Part shown: positions 27,659-34,932 of the stretch, in pieces
Numbering within the stretch: position 1 is the first letter of the stretch
How the letters are laid out: the number at the start of each line of letters is the position of its first letter
Assembly: GCF_042648505.1 (NCBI RefSeq)
Contig: NZ_JBHRXK010000001.1
Coordinates: 372,001 to 436,000, forward strand
Direction: 5' to 3'
DNA length: 64,000 nt
Source: Lysobacter_L cavernae
GTDB taxonomy: Bacteria > Pseudomonadota > Gammaproteobacteria > Xanthomonadales > Xanthomonadaceae
Position numbers and translations under genes: made by a program
The notes under the pieces: generated by a model
The model's database searches: none
What the model saw: the letters and a program-made list of their open reading frames with translations, nothing else
What the model was told of the DNA's origin: nothing

Positions 27659-27680
27659 ATTATAGCCTCGGGGCTAGAAT
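27659..27680. promoter_or_regulatory. Divergent -10 boxes for rimO and the dienelactone hydrolase gene
   Basis: On the minus strand TATAAT spans 27664-27659; on the plus strand TAGAAT spans 27675-27680, followed by CG. Both lie within the 151-base divergent gap. No good -35 was seen. Confidence 0.5.
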
Positions 27681-27721
27681 CGACCCTGCCCGCTCCCCCG
27701 CCAAACTGAACGAACCCCGCC

Positions 27722-28387
27722 ATGGCCCACTGGATCGATCTGGACACCCCGCATGGCCCGGTCCGCGCCTGGCGCGCCGAGCCCAGCGGGCCCTCGCGCG
27801 GTGCGGTGCTCGTGCTGCAGGAGATTTTCGGCGCCAATGCGCATATCCGCCACGTCGCCGAGCGCTTTGCCGCTGCCGGGTTCGTCGCGCTGGCGCCGTC
27901 GTTGTACGACCCGGTCGAACGCGGTGTCGAACTGGACTACGACGAGCCGGGTACGCAGCGCGGCCGTGCCCTGCGCGAGCAACTTGGCTTCGACCGCGCG
28001 ATCGACGTGGTGGCCACGGCGGCCGACCTGCTGCACCTGGAGGGCCTGCGCACCGGCGTGGTCGGCTACTGCTGGGGCGGCAGCGTCGCCTTCCTGGCCA
28101 ATACCCGGCTGGGACTGCCGGCGGTGTCGTACTACGGCGCGCGCAGCGTGCCGTTCCTGGACGAGGCCGCACGCGCGCCGCTGATGTTCCACTTCGGCGA
28201 GCGCGACGACAGCATCCCCGCCGCCGCCATCGAGCAGCACCGCACCAGGCAGCCGCACGCACGCACCTACACCTACCCTGCCGGCCACGCCTTCAACCGC
28301 GACGTCGACAACCATGCCTACGAGCCCGCCAGCGCCGAACTGGCCTGGCAGCGCACCGTGGATTTCTTCGCGGAGAACCTGCGATGA
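27722..28387 (+). CDS. Dienelactone hydrolase family protein
   Basis: A 221-aa alpha/beta hydrolase of the dienelactone hydrolase family. The nucleophile is Cys117 in GYCWGG, with acid residues at 162/163 (GERDDSIP) and His189 in PAGHAFNR, so the Cys-Asp-His triad is intact. Family members hydrolyse lactones or esters; many in this order have no known substrate. Its TGA overlaps the HIT gene ATG, placing it at the head of the run leading into the 5-oxoprolinase genes. Confidence 0.9.
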   Translation: MAHWIDLDTPHGPVRAWRAEPSGPSRGAVLVLQEIFGANAHIRHVAERFAAAGFVALAPSLYDPVERGVELDYDEPGTQRGRALREQLGFDRAIDVVATAADLLHLEGLRTGVVGYCWGGSVAFLANTRLGLPAVSYYGARSVPFLDEAARAPLMFHFGERDDSIPAAAIEQHRTRQPHARTYTYPAGHAFNRDVDNHAYEPASAELAWQRTVDFFAENLR

Positions 28388-28809
28388 ACCGCAACACGAG
28401 CAGCGGCTGGCACCTGCACCCGCAACTGGGTGAAGACACGCATCCGATCGCCCATTTCACCCTCAGTGAATTGCGCCTGATGGACGACGCCAACCACCCG
28501 TGGCTGATCCTGGTGCCGCGGGTCGAGGGCGCGGTCGAATGGGTCGACCTCGATGACACCCAGCAGGCCGAACTGACACGCGAGATCGCCCGCGCCAGCC
28601 GCGTCTTGCAGGCGGTCTTCAAGCCGCACAAGCTCAACGTCGCCGCGCTCGGCAACCTGGTGCCGCAACTGCATGTGCACGTGATCGCGCGCTTCCAGGA
28701 CGACATTGCCTGGCCGCGGCCGGTGTGGGGCATGGCCACCGCGCAGCCGTACACCCCAGAGGAACTGGTGGGCCGGATCCAGCGCCTGCAGGCCGCCTTG
28801 AACCAGTGA
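28384..28809 (+). CDS. HIT domain protein with atypical QxHxH motif
   Basis: A 141-aa histidine-triad-fold protein; the family binds or hydrolyses nucleotides. The triad region reads VPQLHVHVIAR, so the first histidine of the usual HxHxH is Gln95, with His97 and His99 present. This variant may alter or reduce nucleotide hydrolase activity. The gene is coupled by an ATGA to the hydrolase upstream and by a GTGA to pxpB downstream. Confidence 0.85.
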   Translation: MNRNTSSGWHLHPQLGEDTHPIAHFTLSELRLMDDANHPWLILVPRVEGAVEWVDLDDTQQAELTREIARASRVLQAVFKPHKLNVAALGNLVPQLHVHVIARFQDDIAWPRPVWGMATAQPYTPEELVGRIQRLQAALNQ

Positions 28810-29510
28810 GTGACGTCGCATCGGCGTGCGCGGTCGAGCCCTTGGGCGACGATGCCTGGCTGCTGCGCTTCGGCGATGCCATCGACGACCGCTGCAATGC
28901 CCAGGTGCACGCGGTGGCCGCGCACATCCGCGCCGCCGCACCGGCTTGGCTGCGCGACCTGGTGCCGGCGTATGCCAGCCTCGGCGTGTTCTTCGACGAC
29001 GCGGCCGATGCGGCCGACGTGCGCGACGAACTGCTGGCGCTGGTGCGGACGACCACTGTGGGCCAGTCCGCGCCCGCGACCTTGCGCACGATCGAAATAC
29101 CAGTGGCCTACGGCGGTGAGTACGGCCCCGACCTGGCATCGGCCGCCGCGGAACTGGGCCTGTCGCCGGAGCAGTTGATCGCCCGCCACGCAGCAGGCGA
29201 TTACACCGTGGCGATGATCGGCTTCGCCCCGGGTTTCCCGTACCTGTCCGGGCTCGACCCCGCCCTCGCACTGCCGCGCCTGGCCACGCCGCGGGCACGG
29301 GTGGCCGCCGGCAGCGTCGCCATCGGCGGCACCCAGACCGGCATCTACCCGCGCGAAAGCCCCGGCGGCTGGCGCCTGCTCGGACGCACGCCATGCACGC
29401 TGTTCGACCCTGACCACGACCCGCCGACGCTGCTGCAACCCGGCGACCGCGTGCGCTTTGTCGCCATCGACGCGGCCGCCTTCGCCGCCGCCAGCGGAGC
29501 CCGGCGGTGA
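28806..29510 (+). CDS. pxpB: 5-oxoprolinase subunit PxpB
   Basis: One subunit of the PxpABC ATP-dependent 5-oxoprolinase that opens pyroglutamate to glutamate. The 234-aa protein shows the carboxyltransferase-like signatures MIGFAPGFPYLSGLDP, RLATPRARVAAGSVAIGG and the GIYPRESPGGWRLLGRTP tail. GTG 28806 overlaps the HIT stop and gives the right family length; the longer open frame overlaps HIT in another phase. Its stop overlaps the pxpC GTG. Confidence 0.95.
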   Translation: MSDVASACAVEPLGDDAWLLRFGDAIDDRCNAQVHAVAAHIRAAAPAWLRDLVPAYASLGVFFDDAADAADVRDELLALVRTTTVGQSAPATLRTIEIPVAYGGEYGPDLASAAAELGLSPEQLIARHAAGDYTVAMIGFAPGFPYLSGLDPALALPRLATPRARVAAGSVAIGGTQTGIYPRESPGGWRLLGRTPCTLFDPDHDPPTLLQPGDRVRFVAIDAAAFAAASGARR

Positions 29511-30457
29511 CGCGCGGTTTGCGGGTGCTGCGCCCGGGCCTGCTGACCACCGTGCAGGACAGCGGTCGCCGCGGCTGGCGTCATCTCGGCGTCGCCCATG
29601 CCGGCGCACTCGACCCGGCGATGGCACGGCTCGCCAATCGGCTGGTCGGCAATACGCAAGACGCTGCCGTGCTGGAACTCACCCTGCGTGGCCCGACGCT
29701 GGAATTTGCGGCGCCAGTCCGGATCGCGTTGCTCGGTGCCGCCGTCGTGGCGCGCTTTGGCGGGGTCACCGTGCCGGCGGGCCGTCCGGTCGACCTGCCC
29801 GCCGGCGTGCTGGAACTGGGCGCCGTGCGCGACGGTGCACGGGCCTGGCTGGCGGTGGCGGGTGGCATCGCCGTGCCAGTCGTGCTCGGCAGCCGCAGCA
29901 CCGACCTGCGCGGCGGCTTCGGCGGCATCGATGGCCGCGCCCTGGTCGTCGGCGACGAACTGCCGCTGGGCGACACCGCGATGCCGGCTTGCGCCACGCC
30001 GCGCATCCCCGGCTGGTGGATCCGCCCGGGCGACGACCTCGACCCGCGCCGGCCGATCCGCTACCGGCCGTCGCCGCACCCGCTCGCCGACGCGCTGTCG
30101 ACACGCGCCTGGCAGGTCAGTCCGAGCAGCAACCGGCAGGGATTGCGCCTGCAGGGCGACGCCCTGCCTTCGACCGCGGCCAACGCGGTGTCCGAACCGG
30201 TCGCGCCCGGGACCATCCAGCTGCCGCCTGACGGACATCCCATCGTGCTGCTGGCCGACGCGCAGACCGTCGGCGGCTACCCGCGCCTGGGCCACGTGAT
30301 CGCCGCCGACCTGCCGCGGCTGGCGCAGCGATTGCCGGGGCAGGCCCTGCATTTCGAGCCCTGCGATGCCGCCACCGCGCAGCGGCTGGCTTGCACAGCA
30401 CGGGCGCGGATCGCCAGAATCGCACTGATGATCGATGCGCGCCTCGCCACGGTCTGA
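29507..30457 (+). CDS. pxpC: 5-oxoprolinase subunit PxpC (biotin-dependent carboxyltransferase fold)
   Basis: Partner subunit of PxpB. The 316-aa protein contains LRPGLLTTVQDSGRRGWRHLGV near the start, the GALDPAMARLANRLVGN helix and the later TVGGYPRLGHVIAADLPRLAQ segment typical of PxpC/KipA. It starts with GTG in a GTGA overlap with pxpB. pxpA follows after a 54-codon membrane protein gene. Base use is uniform across the three genes. Confidence 0.95.
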   Translation: MTRGLRVLRPGLLTTVQDSGRRGWRHLGVAHAGALDPAMARLANRLVGNTQDAAVLELTLRGPTLEFAAPVRIALLGAAVVARFGGVTVPAGRPVDLPAGVLELGAVRDGARAWLAVAGGIAVPVVLGSRSTDLRGGFGGIDGRALVVGDELPLGDTAMPACATPRIPGWWIRPGDDLDPRRPIRYRPSPHPLADALSTRAWQVSPSSNRQGLRLQGDALPSTAANAVSEPVAPGTIQLPPDGHPIVLLADAQTVGGYPRLGHVIAADLPRLAQRLPGQALHFEPCDAATAQRLACTARARIARIALMIDARLATV

Positions 30458-30494
30458 GCTTCCGACTCACCCCTCATCCACTTCGCGGAACCCC

Positions 30495-30659
30495 ATGAAA
30501 TCCAATATCGTCGGCGCGCTGGTGCTGGTCGTCATCGGCACCCTCTTCCTGCTCAACAACCTGGGCTTCACCGACATGAGCCTGGGCCGCCTGCTCACCA
30601 CCTGGTGGCCGGCGATCCTGATCGCGGTCGGCCTGGGGATGCTGTTCAAGCGCGGCTGA
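30495..30659 (+). CDS. Small two-helix membrane protein (LiaI/DUF5668-like)
   Basis: 54 residues starting MKSNIVGALVLVVIGTLFLL, then FTDMSLGRLLTTWWPAILIAVGLGMLF, ending KRG. Two hydrophobic helices joined by an NNLGF turn fit the LiaI/LiaF-type transmembrane region (DUF5668). The Shine-Dalgarno is weak. It lies between pxpC (37 bases upstream) and pxpA (13 bases downstream), so it is almost certainly transcribed with them. No role in pyroglutamate use is known. Confidence 0.75.
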   Translation: MKSNIVGALVLVVIGTLFLLNNLGFTDMSLGRLLTTWWPAILIAVGLGMLFKRG

Positions 30660-30672
30660 GGCCGCCGACGTC

Positions 30673-31431
30673 ATGCACGCACGCATCGACTTCAATTGCG
30701 ACCTGGGCGAAGGCTGCGGCGACGACGCTGCGATCCTGCCCTTCGTCAGCTCGGCCAACATCGCCTGCGGCGGCCACGCCGGCGACGAGGCGACGATGCG
30801 CGCGACGCTGCGCTTGTGCCGGATGCACGGCGTCGCCGCCGGCGCGCACCCGGGCTACGACGACCGCGAGCACTTCGGTCGTCGTCCGCTGGCGCTGGCC
30901 CGTGACGAGATCGCCCTGCTGATCCTGTCGCAACTGGCCCGGCTGTCGGCCCTCGCGGCCGATGAAGGCGTGCGGCTGACCCACGTCAAACCGCACGGCG
31001 CGCTGTACAACGTCGCCGCCGATGACCGCATCGTCGCCGAGGCGATCGTCGCGGCCGTGACCGATTTCGATCCAGGCCTGGTGCTGTACGGCCTGTCCGG
31101 CTCGGACCTGACCGCCGCGGGCGAAGCCGCCGGCCTGCACGTCGCCCACGAGGTCTTCGCCGAACGCGGCTACGGCGGCAGCGGCCGCCTGCTGCCGCGC
31201 GACACGCCGGGGGCGGTGATCGAATCGCTCGATGCGGCGATCACGCAGGTGCAGCGACTGGCCACGCGCGGCGAAGTGGTCGCCGACGACGGCCGCGTGG
31301 TCGCCCTGCGTGCCGACACCCTTTGCCTGCACGGCGACCGCGCCGACGCGCCCGCGTTTGCCCGCGCCGTGCGCGCGGCGCTGGAGGCCGATGGCATCCG
31401 CGTCCTGCCCTTCGGGACAGATGGGCAATGA
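30673..31431 (+). CDS. pxpA: 5-oxoprolinase subunit PxpA (LamB/YcsF family)
   Basis: Third subunit of the 5-oxoprolinase. The 252-aa LamB/YcsF protein has the N-terminal IDFNCDLGEGCGDD, SANIACGGHAGDEATM, GAHPGYDDREHFGRR and HVKPHGALYN motifs and the C-terminal CLHGDRADAPAFAR segment. All are characteristic. It closes the pxpBC-pxpA group and is followed by a family B repeat and then the DUF969/DUF979 pair on the same strand. Confidence 0.96.
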   Translation: MHARIDFNCDLGEGCGDDAAILPFVSSANIACGGHAGDEATMRATLRLCRMHGVAAGAHPGYDDREHFGRRPLALARDEIALLILSQLARLSALAADEGVRLTHVKPHGALYNVAADDRIVAEAIVAAVTDFDPGLVLYGLSGSDLTAAGEAAGLHVAHEVFAERGYGGSGRLLPRDTPGAVIESLDAAITQVQRLATRGEVVADDGRVVALRADTLCLHGDRADAPAFARAVRAALEADGIRVLPFGTDGQ

Positions 31432-31458
31432 CTCTTCTCGGAACGTCTGGAACCAAGC

Positions 31459-31552
31459 CGTCATTCCCGCGTAGGCGGGAATCCATGGACTTTGCCTTGG
31501 ATAGTGCAGCCATTCGCCCCCCCAAAAGAACCAACCTTCGCGGGAATGACGG
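31459..31552. repeat. Family B inverted repeats, copy B4
   Basis: CGTCATTCCCGCGTAGGCGGGAAT at the left and CTTCGCGGGAATGACGG at the right frame about 50 bases. It lies between pxpA and the DUF969 gene and ends 4 bases before the DUF969 ATG, so it may modulate expression of the transporter pair. Confidence 0.85.
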
Positions 31553-31555
31553 GCC

Positions 31556-32287
31556 ATGAACTACTGGCCGCTGCTCGGCGTGCTGTGGGTGGTCGTGGGC
31601 TTCGTGCTACGAATGAACCCGGTGATCGTGGTGGTCAGCGCCGGCCTGGTCAGCGGCCTCGCCGCGGGCAAGTCGCTGCCGCAACTGCTGGCCCTGCTCG
31701 GCGAGAGCTTCGTCTCCAACCGCGCGCTGCTGATGTTCGCGATGACCCTGCCGACCATCGGCCTGCTCGAGCGTGCCGGCCTGCGCGAACACGCCCTGCG
31801 CTGGATCGCGCGCCTGCGCGGCCTCACCCTGGCTCGCCTGCTGATCGGTTATCTGGCCCTGCGCCAGGGCCTGAGCACGCTCGGCCTGATCGACATCGCC
31901 GGGCATGCCCAGACCGTGCGGCCGCTACTCGCGCCGATGTCCGAGTCGGCCGCCGGGAAAACCCACGGCGAGCTGACGCGCGACGACACCCAGCGCGTGC
32001 ACGCACTGGCCGCAGCCACCGACAACGTCGGCCGCTTCTTCGGCGAGGACGTGTTTCTCGCGTTCGGTGCGGTGCTGCTGATCCAGGGCTTCTACGCCGG
32101 GCACGGCATCGTGCTCGAACCGCTGCAGATCGCCCTGTGGGCCATCCCCACGGCGATTGCCGCGTTCGTGATCCACGCCATCCGCATCGTGCTGTTCCAG
32201 CGAGGGATGAGCCAACGCGGGATGAGCCAGCGGGCGCTGACCCCACGCAGCGCAGCAACCCAAGGCCCTGCCGATGCTGTCGATTGA
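31556..32287 (+). CDS. DUF969 membrane protein, putative 5-oxoproline transporter half
   Basis: A 243-aa multi-pass protein of family DUF969. The characteristic RMNPVIVVVSAGLVSGLAAG, LPTIGLLERAGLREHA and ALRQGLSTLGLIDIAGHAQTVRPLLAPM segments are present. DUF969 and DUF979 occur as a pair and often neighbour pxp and pcp genes, so a pyroglutamate permease role is a reasonable inference, not proven. The soluble tail has a 15-base duplication (32201-32230) giving QRGMSQRGMSQR. Its last 14 bases overlap the DUF979 gene. Confidence 0.85.
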   Translation: MNYWPLLGVLWVVVGFVLRMNPVIVVVSAGLVSGLAAGKSLPQLLALLGESFVSNRALLMFAMTLPTIGLLERAGLREHALRWIARLRGLTLARLLIGYLALRQGLSTLGLIDIAGHAQTVRPLLAPMSESAAGKTHGELTRDDTQRVHALAAATDNVGRFFGEDVFLAFGAVLLIQGFYAGHGIVLEPLQIALWAIPTAIAAFVIHAIRIVLFQRGMSQRGMSQRALTPRSAATQGPADAVD

Positions 32288-33239
32288 GCACTTCTACTGG
32301 CTGCTCGCCGCGTTCCTGCTGTACGCCGGTTGGCGCAACCTGCGCGAGCGCCGCTACGCGCACGCCGCGTTCTGGAGCCTGATCGCCCTGCTGTTCGCCG
32401 CCGGTGACACGATCCTGACCGCAAGCAAGGCCGGCGACGCGCTGCCGTCGCAGGTGGCGGGCGCGGGCGTGATCGCACTGGCCCTGCTGGCAACACGCAT
32501 GCGCCGCGAGCACATCGCCGAGGCCCCCGAAGCCGAGCGCGAGGCCTCGGCGGCGCGGTTGGGTCATCGCCTGTTCGTGCCGGCGCTGCTGATTCCGCTG
32601 ATCACCGTGGCCGTGGTGCTGGCCGGCGAGCACCTCGCGCTCGGCGCGACGCCGCTGTTCGGCCAGGGCAGCCTGACCCTGATCGGCCTGGCACTGGCCT
32701 GCGCGGTCTCGGCCGTCGCCGCCATCGCCGTCACCGGCCAACGTCCGCGCCAGGCAGCCGACGAAGGCCGCCGCCTGCTCGACACCATGGGCTGGGCGGC
32801 ACTGCTGCCGCTGGTGCTGGCCACGCTCGGCGGCGTGTTCGCGGCCAGCGGCGTCGGCGAAGCGGTCGCCTCGATCGTGTCGGCGGTGATCCCCGCCGAC
32901 AGCCGCCTCGCCTGCGTGCTGGCCTACGGCCTGGGCATGGTGCTGTTCACCGTGATCATGGGCAACGCGTTCGCCGCCTTTCCGGTGATGACCGCGGGCA
33001 TCGGCCTGCCGCTGCTGATCCAGCAACACGGCGCCGAACCGGCGATCCTCGGCTCGATCGGCATGCTCACCGGCTACTGCGGCACGTTGATGACGCCGAT
33101 GGCGGCGAATTTCAACCTGGTGCCCGCCGCCCTGCTCGAACTCGACGACCCCAACGCGGTGATCCGCGCGCAGATACCGACCGCGATCCCGCTGCTGCTG
33201 GTCAACCTGGCGCTGATGTACTGGCTGGCATTCCGATGA
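32274..33239 (+). CDS. DUF979 membrane protein, putative 5-oxoproline transporter half
   Basis: A 321-aa multi-pass protein of family DUF979, the partner of DUF969. Recognisable segments are FYWLLAAFLLYAGWRNLRER, MGNAFAAFPVMTAGIGLPLL and MLTGYCGTLMTPMAANFNLVPAALLEL, which look like permease re-entrant regions. The start overlaps the DUF969 3' end by 14 bases, so the two are probably made together in fixed ratio. pcp follows after a family B repeat. Confidence 0.86.
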   Translation: MLSIEHFYWLLAAFLLYAGWRNLRERRYAHAAFWSLIALLFAAGDTILTASKAGDALPSQVAGAGVIALALLATRMRREHIAEAPEAEREASAARLGHRLFVPALLIPLITVAVVLAGEHLALGATPLFGQGSLTLIGLALACAVSAVAAIAVTGQRPRQAADEGRRLLDTMGWAALLPLVLATLGGVFAASGVGEAVASIVSAVIPADSRLACVLAYGLGMVLFTVIMGNAFAAFPVMTAGIGLPLLIQQHGAEPAILGSIGMLTGYCGTLMTPMAANFNLVPAALLELDDPNAVIRAQIPTAIPLLLVNLALMYWLAFR

Positions 33240-33248
33240 CCCTTCTCA

Positions 33249-33277
33249 CGTCATTCCCGCGAAGGCGGTAATGACGA
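33249..33277. repeat. Family B inverted repeat, copy B5
   Basis: CGTCATTCCCGCGAAGGCGGTAATGACGAC is a single hairpin unit lying between the DUF979 gene and pcp, ending 12 bases before the pcp ATG. Confidence 0.85.
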
Positions 33278-33289
33278 CCTGAAAACCCC

Positions 33290-33946
33290 ATGGCGCGCAA
33301 ACTCCCCACCGTCCTCCTCACCGGTTTCGAACCGTTTGGCGGCGAATCCAACAACCCGAGCTGGGACGCCGTGCAGGCACTCGCCGGCACCCGCATCCAC
33401 GGTCATCGCGTGGTCGCACGCTGCCTGCCGGTCGAATTCGGCGCGTCCGTGGACGAGCTGCGCCAGGTCATCGGCGAGGTGAAACCGGTGCTGGTGATCT
33501 GCGTCGGCCAGGCCGGCGGGCGCGCGCAACTCTCGCTGGAACGCGTCGCGATCAATGTCGACGACGCTCGCATCGCCGACAACGCCGGCGCGCAGCCGAT
33601 CGACGAGGCGATCGCCAGCGACGGTCCGGCCGCGTATTTCACCGGCCTGCCGATCAAGGCGATGCTGTCAGCGTTGCGCGAAGCCGGCATCCCCGCCGAG
33701 GTCACGCAGACCGCTGGCACCTACGTCTGCAACCATGTCTTCTATGGCTTGATGCACGCGTTGCGAAACGTGCCGCAGGCCCGCGGCGGCTTCATCCACA
33801 TCCCGTATGCTCCCGCGCAGGCGGCGCTGCACCCGGGCACGCCGAGCCTGCCGCTGCAGATCGTCGTCGACGGCCTGCGCCTGGCGATCGCCACCGCCCT
33901 GACCACCGACCTCGACACCCGCTTCACCGCGGGCGCCACCCACTGA
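33290..33946 (+). CDS. pcp: Pyroglutamyl-peptidase I (pyrrolidone-carboxylate peptidase)
   Basis: Cysteine peptidase that removes N-terminal pyroglutamate from peptides, releasing the substrate of PxpABC. The 218-aa protein has Glu84 (SLERVAIN), Cys147 (GTYVCNHVFY) and His170 (GFIHIPY), the complete catalytic triad in the usual spacing. The start MARKLPTVLLTGFEPFGG is canonical. It is the last enzyme of the pyroglutamate cluster, 50 bases after DUF979. Confidence 0.96.
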   Translation: MARKLPTVLLTGFEPFGGESNNPSWDAVQALAGTRIHGHRVVARCLPVEFGASVDELRQVIGEVKPVLVICVGQAGGRAQLSLERVAINVDDARIADNAGAQPIDEAIASDGPAAYFTGLPIKAMLSALREAGIPAEVTQTAGTYVCNHVFYGLMHALRNVPQARGGFIHIPYAPAQAALHPGTPSLPLQIVVDGLRLAIATALTTDLDTRFTAGATH

Positions 33947-33956
33947 GAATCCACCG

Positions 33957-34244
33957 ATGCGCAAGCTACTCGCGACCCTCCTCCTGCTGGCAGTCGCCGC
34001 CCCGGCGTTCGCCGCCAGCCAGAGCCATTACGACAAGCAGGCCGGCGACGCCGCGCGCGCCGGCCGCCAGACCATCAGCCTGTTTGTCGACGTCGACCTG
34101 GGCGCCCGCAAGACCGGCGCCGCCGGCGAACTCAACCAGGCCCACCAGGCCTTCAACGCCAATGGCTACCAGGTGGTCGACGTGACCGGCTACACCGAGA
34201 ACGGCGATCTGCAGGGGTTCTTCGTGACTTACAGCCGGCGCTGA
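33957..34244 (+). CDS. Small secreted protein of unknown function
   Basis: A 95-aa protein with a clear signal peptide (MRKLLATLLLLAVAAPAFA, cleaved before AS). The short mature domain contains TISLFVDVDLGARKTGAAGELNQAHQAF and a YQVVDVTGYTENGDLQGFFVTY end. I do not recognise the family. It starts 10 bases after pcp and ends just before a strong terminator, so it is the last gene of the pyroglutamate run. Confidence 0.75.
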   Translation: MRKLLATLLLLAVAAPAFAASQSHYDKQAGDAARAGRQTISLFVDVDLGARKTGAAGELNQAHQAFNANGYQVVDVTGYTENGDLQGFFVTYSRR

Positions 34245-34258
34245 GCGGCGGTGCCGGC

Positions 34259-34292
34259 AACAAAAAGGCCCGCTTCGGCGGGCCTTTTGTAT
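34259..34292. terminator. Bidirectional intrinsic terminator
   Basis: ACAAAAAGGCCCGC-TTCG-GCGGGCCTTTTGT is a strong stem with an A-run before and a T-run after, so it can stop transcription both from the pcp side and from dcd. Confidence 0.9.
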
Positions 34293-34308
34293 CTATCGTG
34301 CAGAGCGC

Positions 34309-34878
34309 TCAGGTGCGCGGCAGCGTCACCCCGGTCTGGCCCTGGTACTTGCCGCCGCGGTCCTTGTACGAGGTCTCGCAGACTTCGTCGGACTGGAAGA
34401 ACAGCATCTGCGCCACGCCCTCGTTGGCGTAGATGCGCGCCGGCAACGGCGTGGTGTTGCTGAACTCCAGGGTGACGTGGCCCTCCCACTCCGGCTCCAG
34501 CGGCGTCACGTTGACGATGATGCCGCAGCGCGCGTAGGTGCTCTTGCCCAGGCACACCACCAGGGTGTCGCGCGGGATGCGGAAGTACTCGACCGTGCGC
34601 GCCAGCGCGAAGGAATTGGGCGGGATGATGCAGACGTCAGACTCGATGTCGACGAAGCTGCCGCTGTCGAAGTGCTTCGGGTCGACGATGGTCGAGTTGA
34701 TGTTGGTGAACACCTTGAACTCGCGCGAGCAGCGCACGTCGTAGCCGTAGCTGGAAGTGCCGTAACTGACGATGCGCTGGCCGTCGGCCGCATGCTTGAC
34801 CTGCCCCGGCTCGAACGGCTCGATCATGCCGTGCTGCTCGGCCATGCGACGGATCCAACGGTCGGACTTGATGCTCAT
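34309..34878 (-). CDS. dcd: dCTP deaminase
   Basis: Converts dCTP to dUTP for thymidylate synthesis. The 189-aa protein starts MSIKSDRWIRRMAEQ. It has the trimeric dUTPase-like fold motifs SYGYDVRCS, LGKSTYARCGIIVNVTPLEPEWEGHVTLEFSN and YKDRGGKYQGQTGVTLPRT. The frame continues upstream a few codons, but ATG 34878 is the family start. It lies 54 bases downstream of apbC on the same strand. Confidence 0.96.
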   Translation of the reverse strand: MSIKSDRWIRRMAEQHGMIEPFEPGQVKHAADGQRIVSYGTSSYGYDVRCSREFKVFTNINSTIVDPKHFDSGSFVDIESDVCIIPPNSFALARTVEYFRIPRDTLVVCLGKSTYARCGIIVNVTPLEPEWEGHVTLEFSNTTPLPARIYANEGVAQMLFFQSDEVCETSYKDRGGKYQGQTGVTLPRT

Positions 34879-34932
34879 GCGGGGTTCCAAGGGGCTGAAG
34901 AGGCCGTGGCCGGCGATTGTAAGCGCAGCGGC

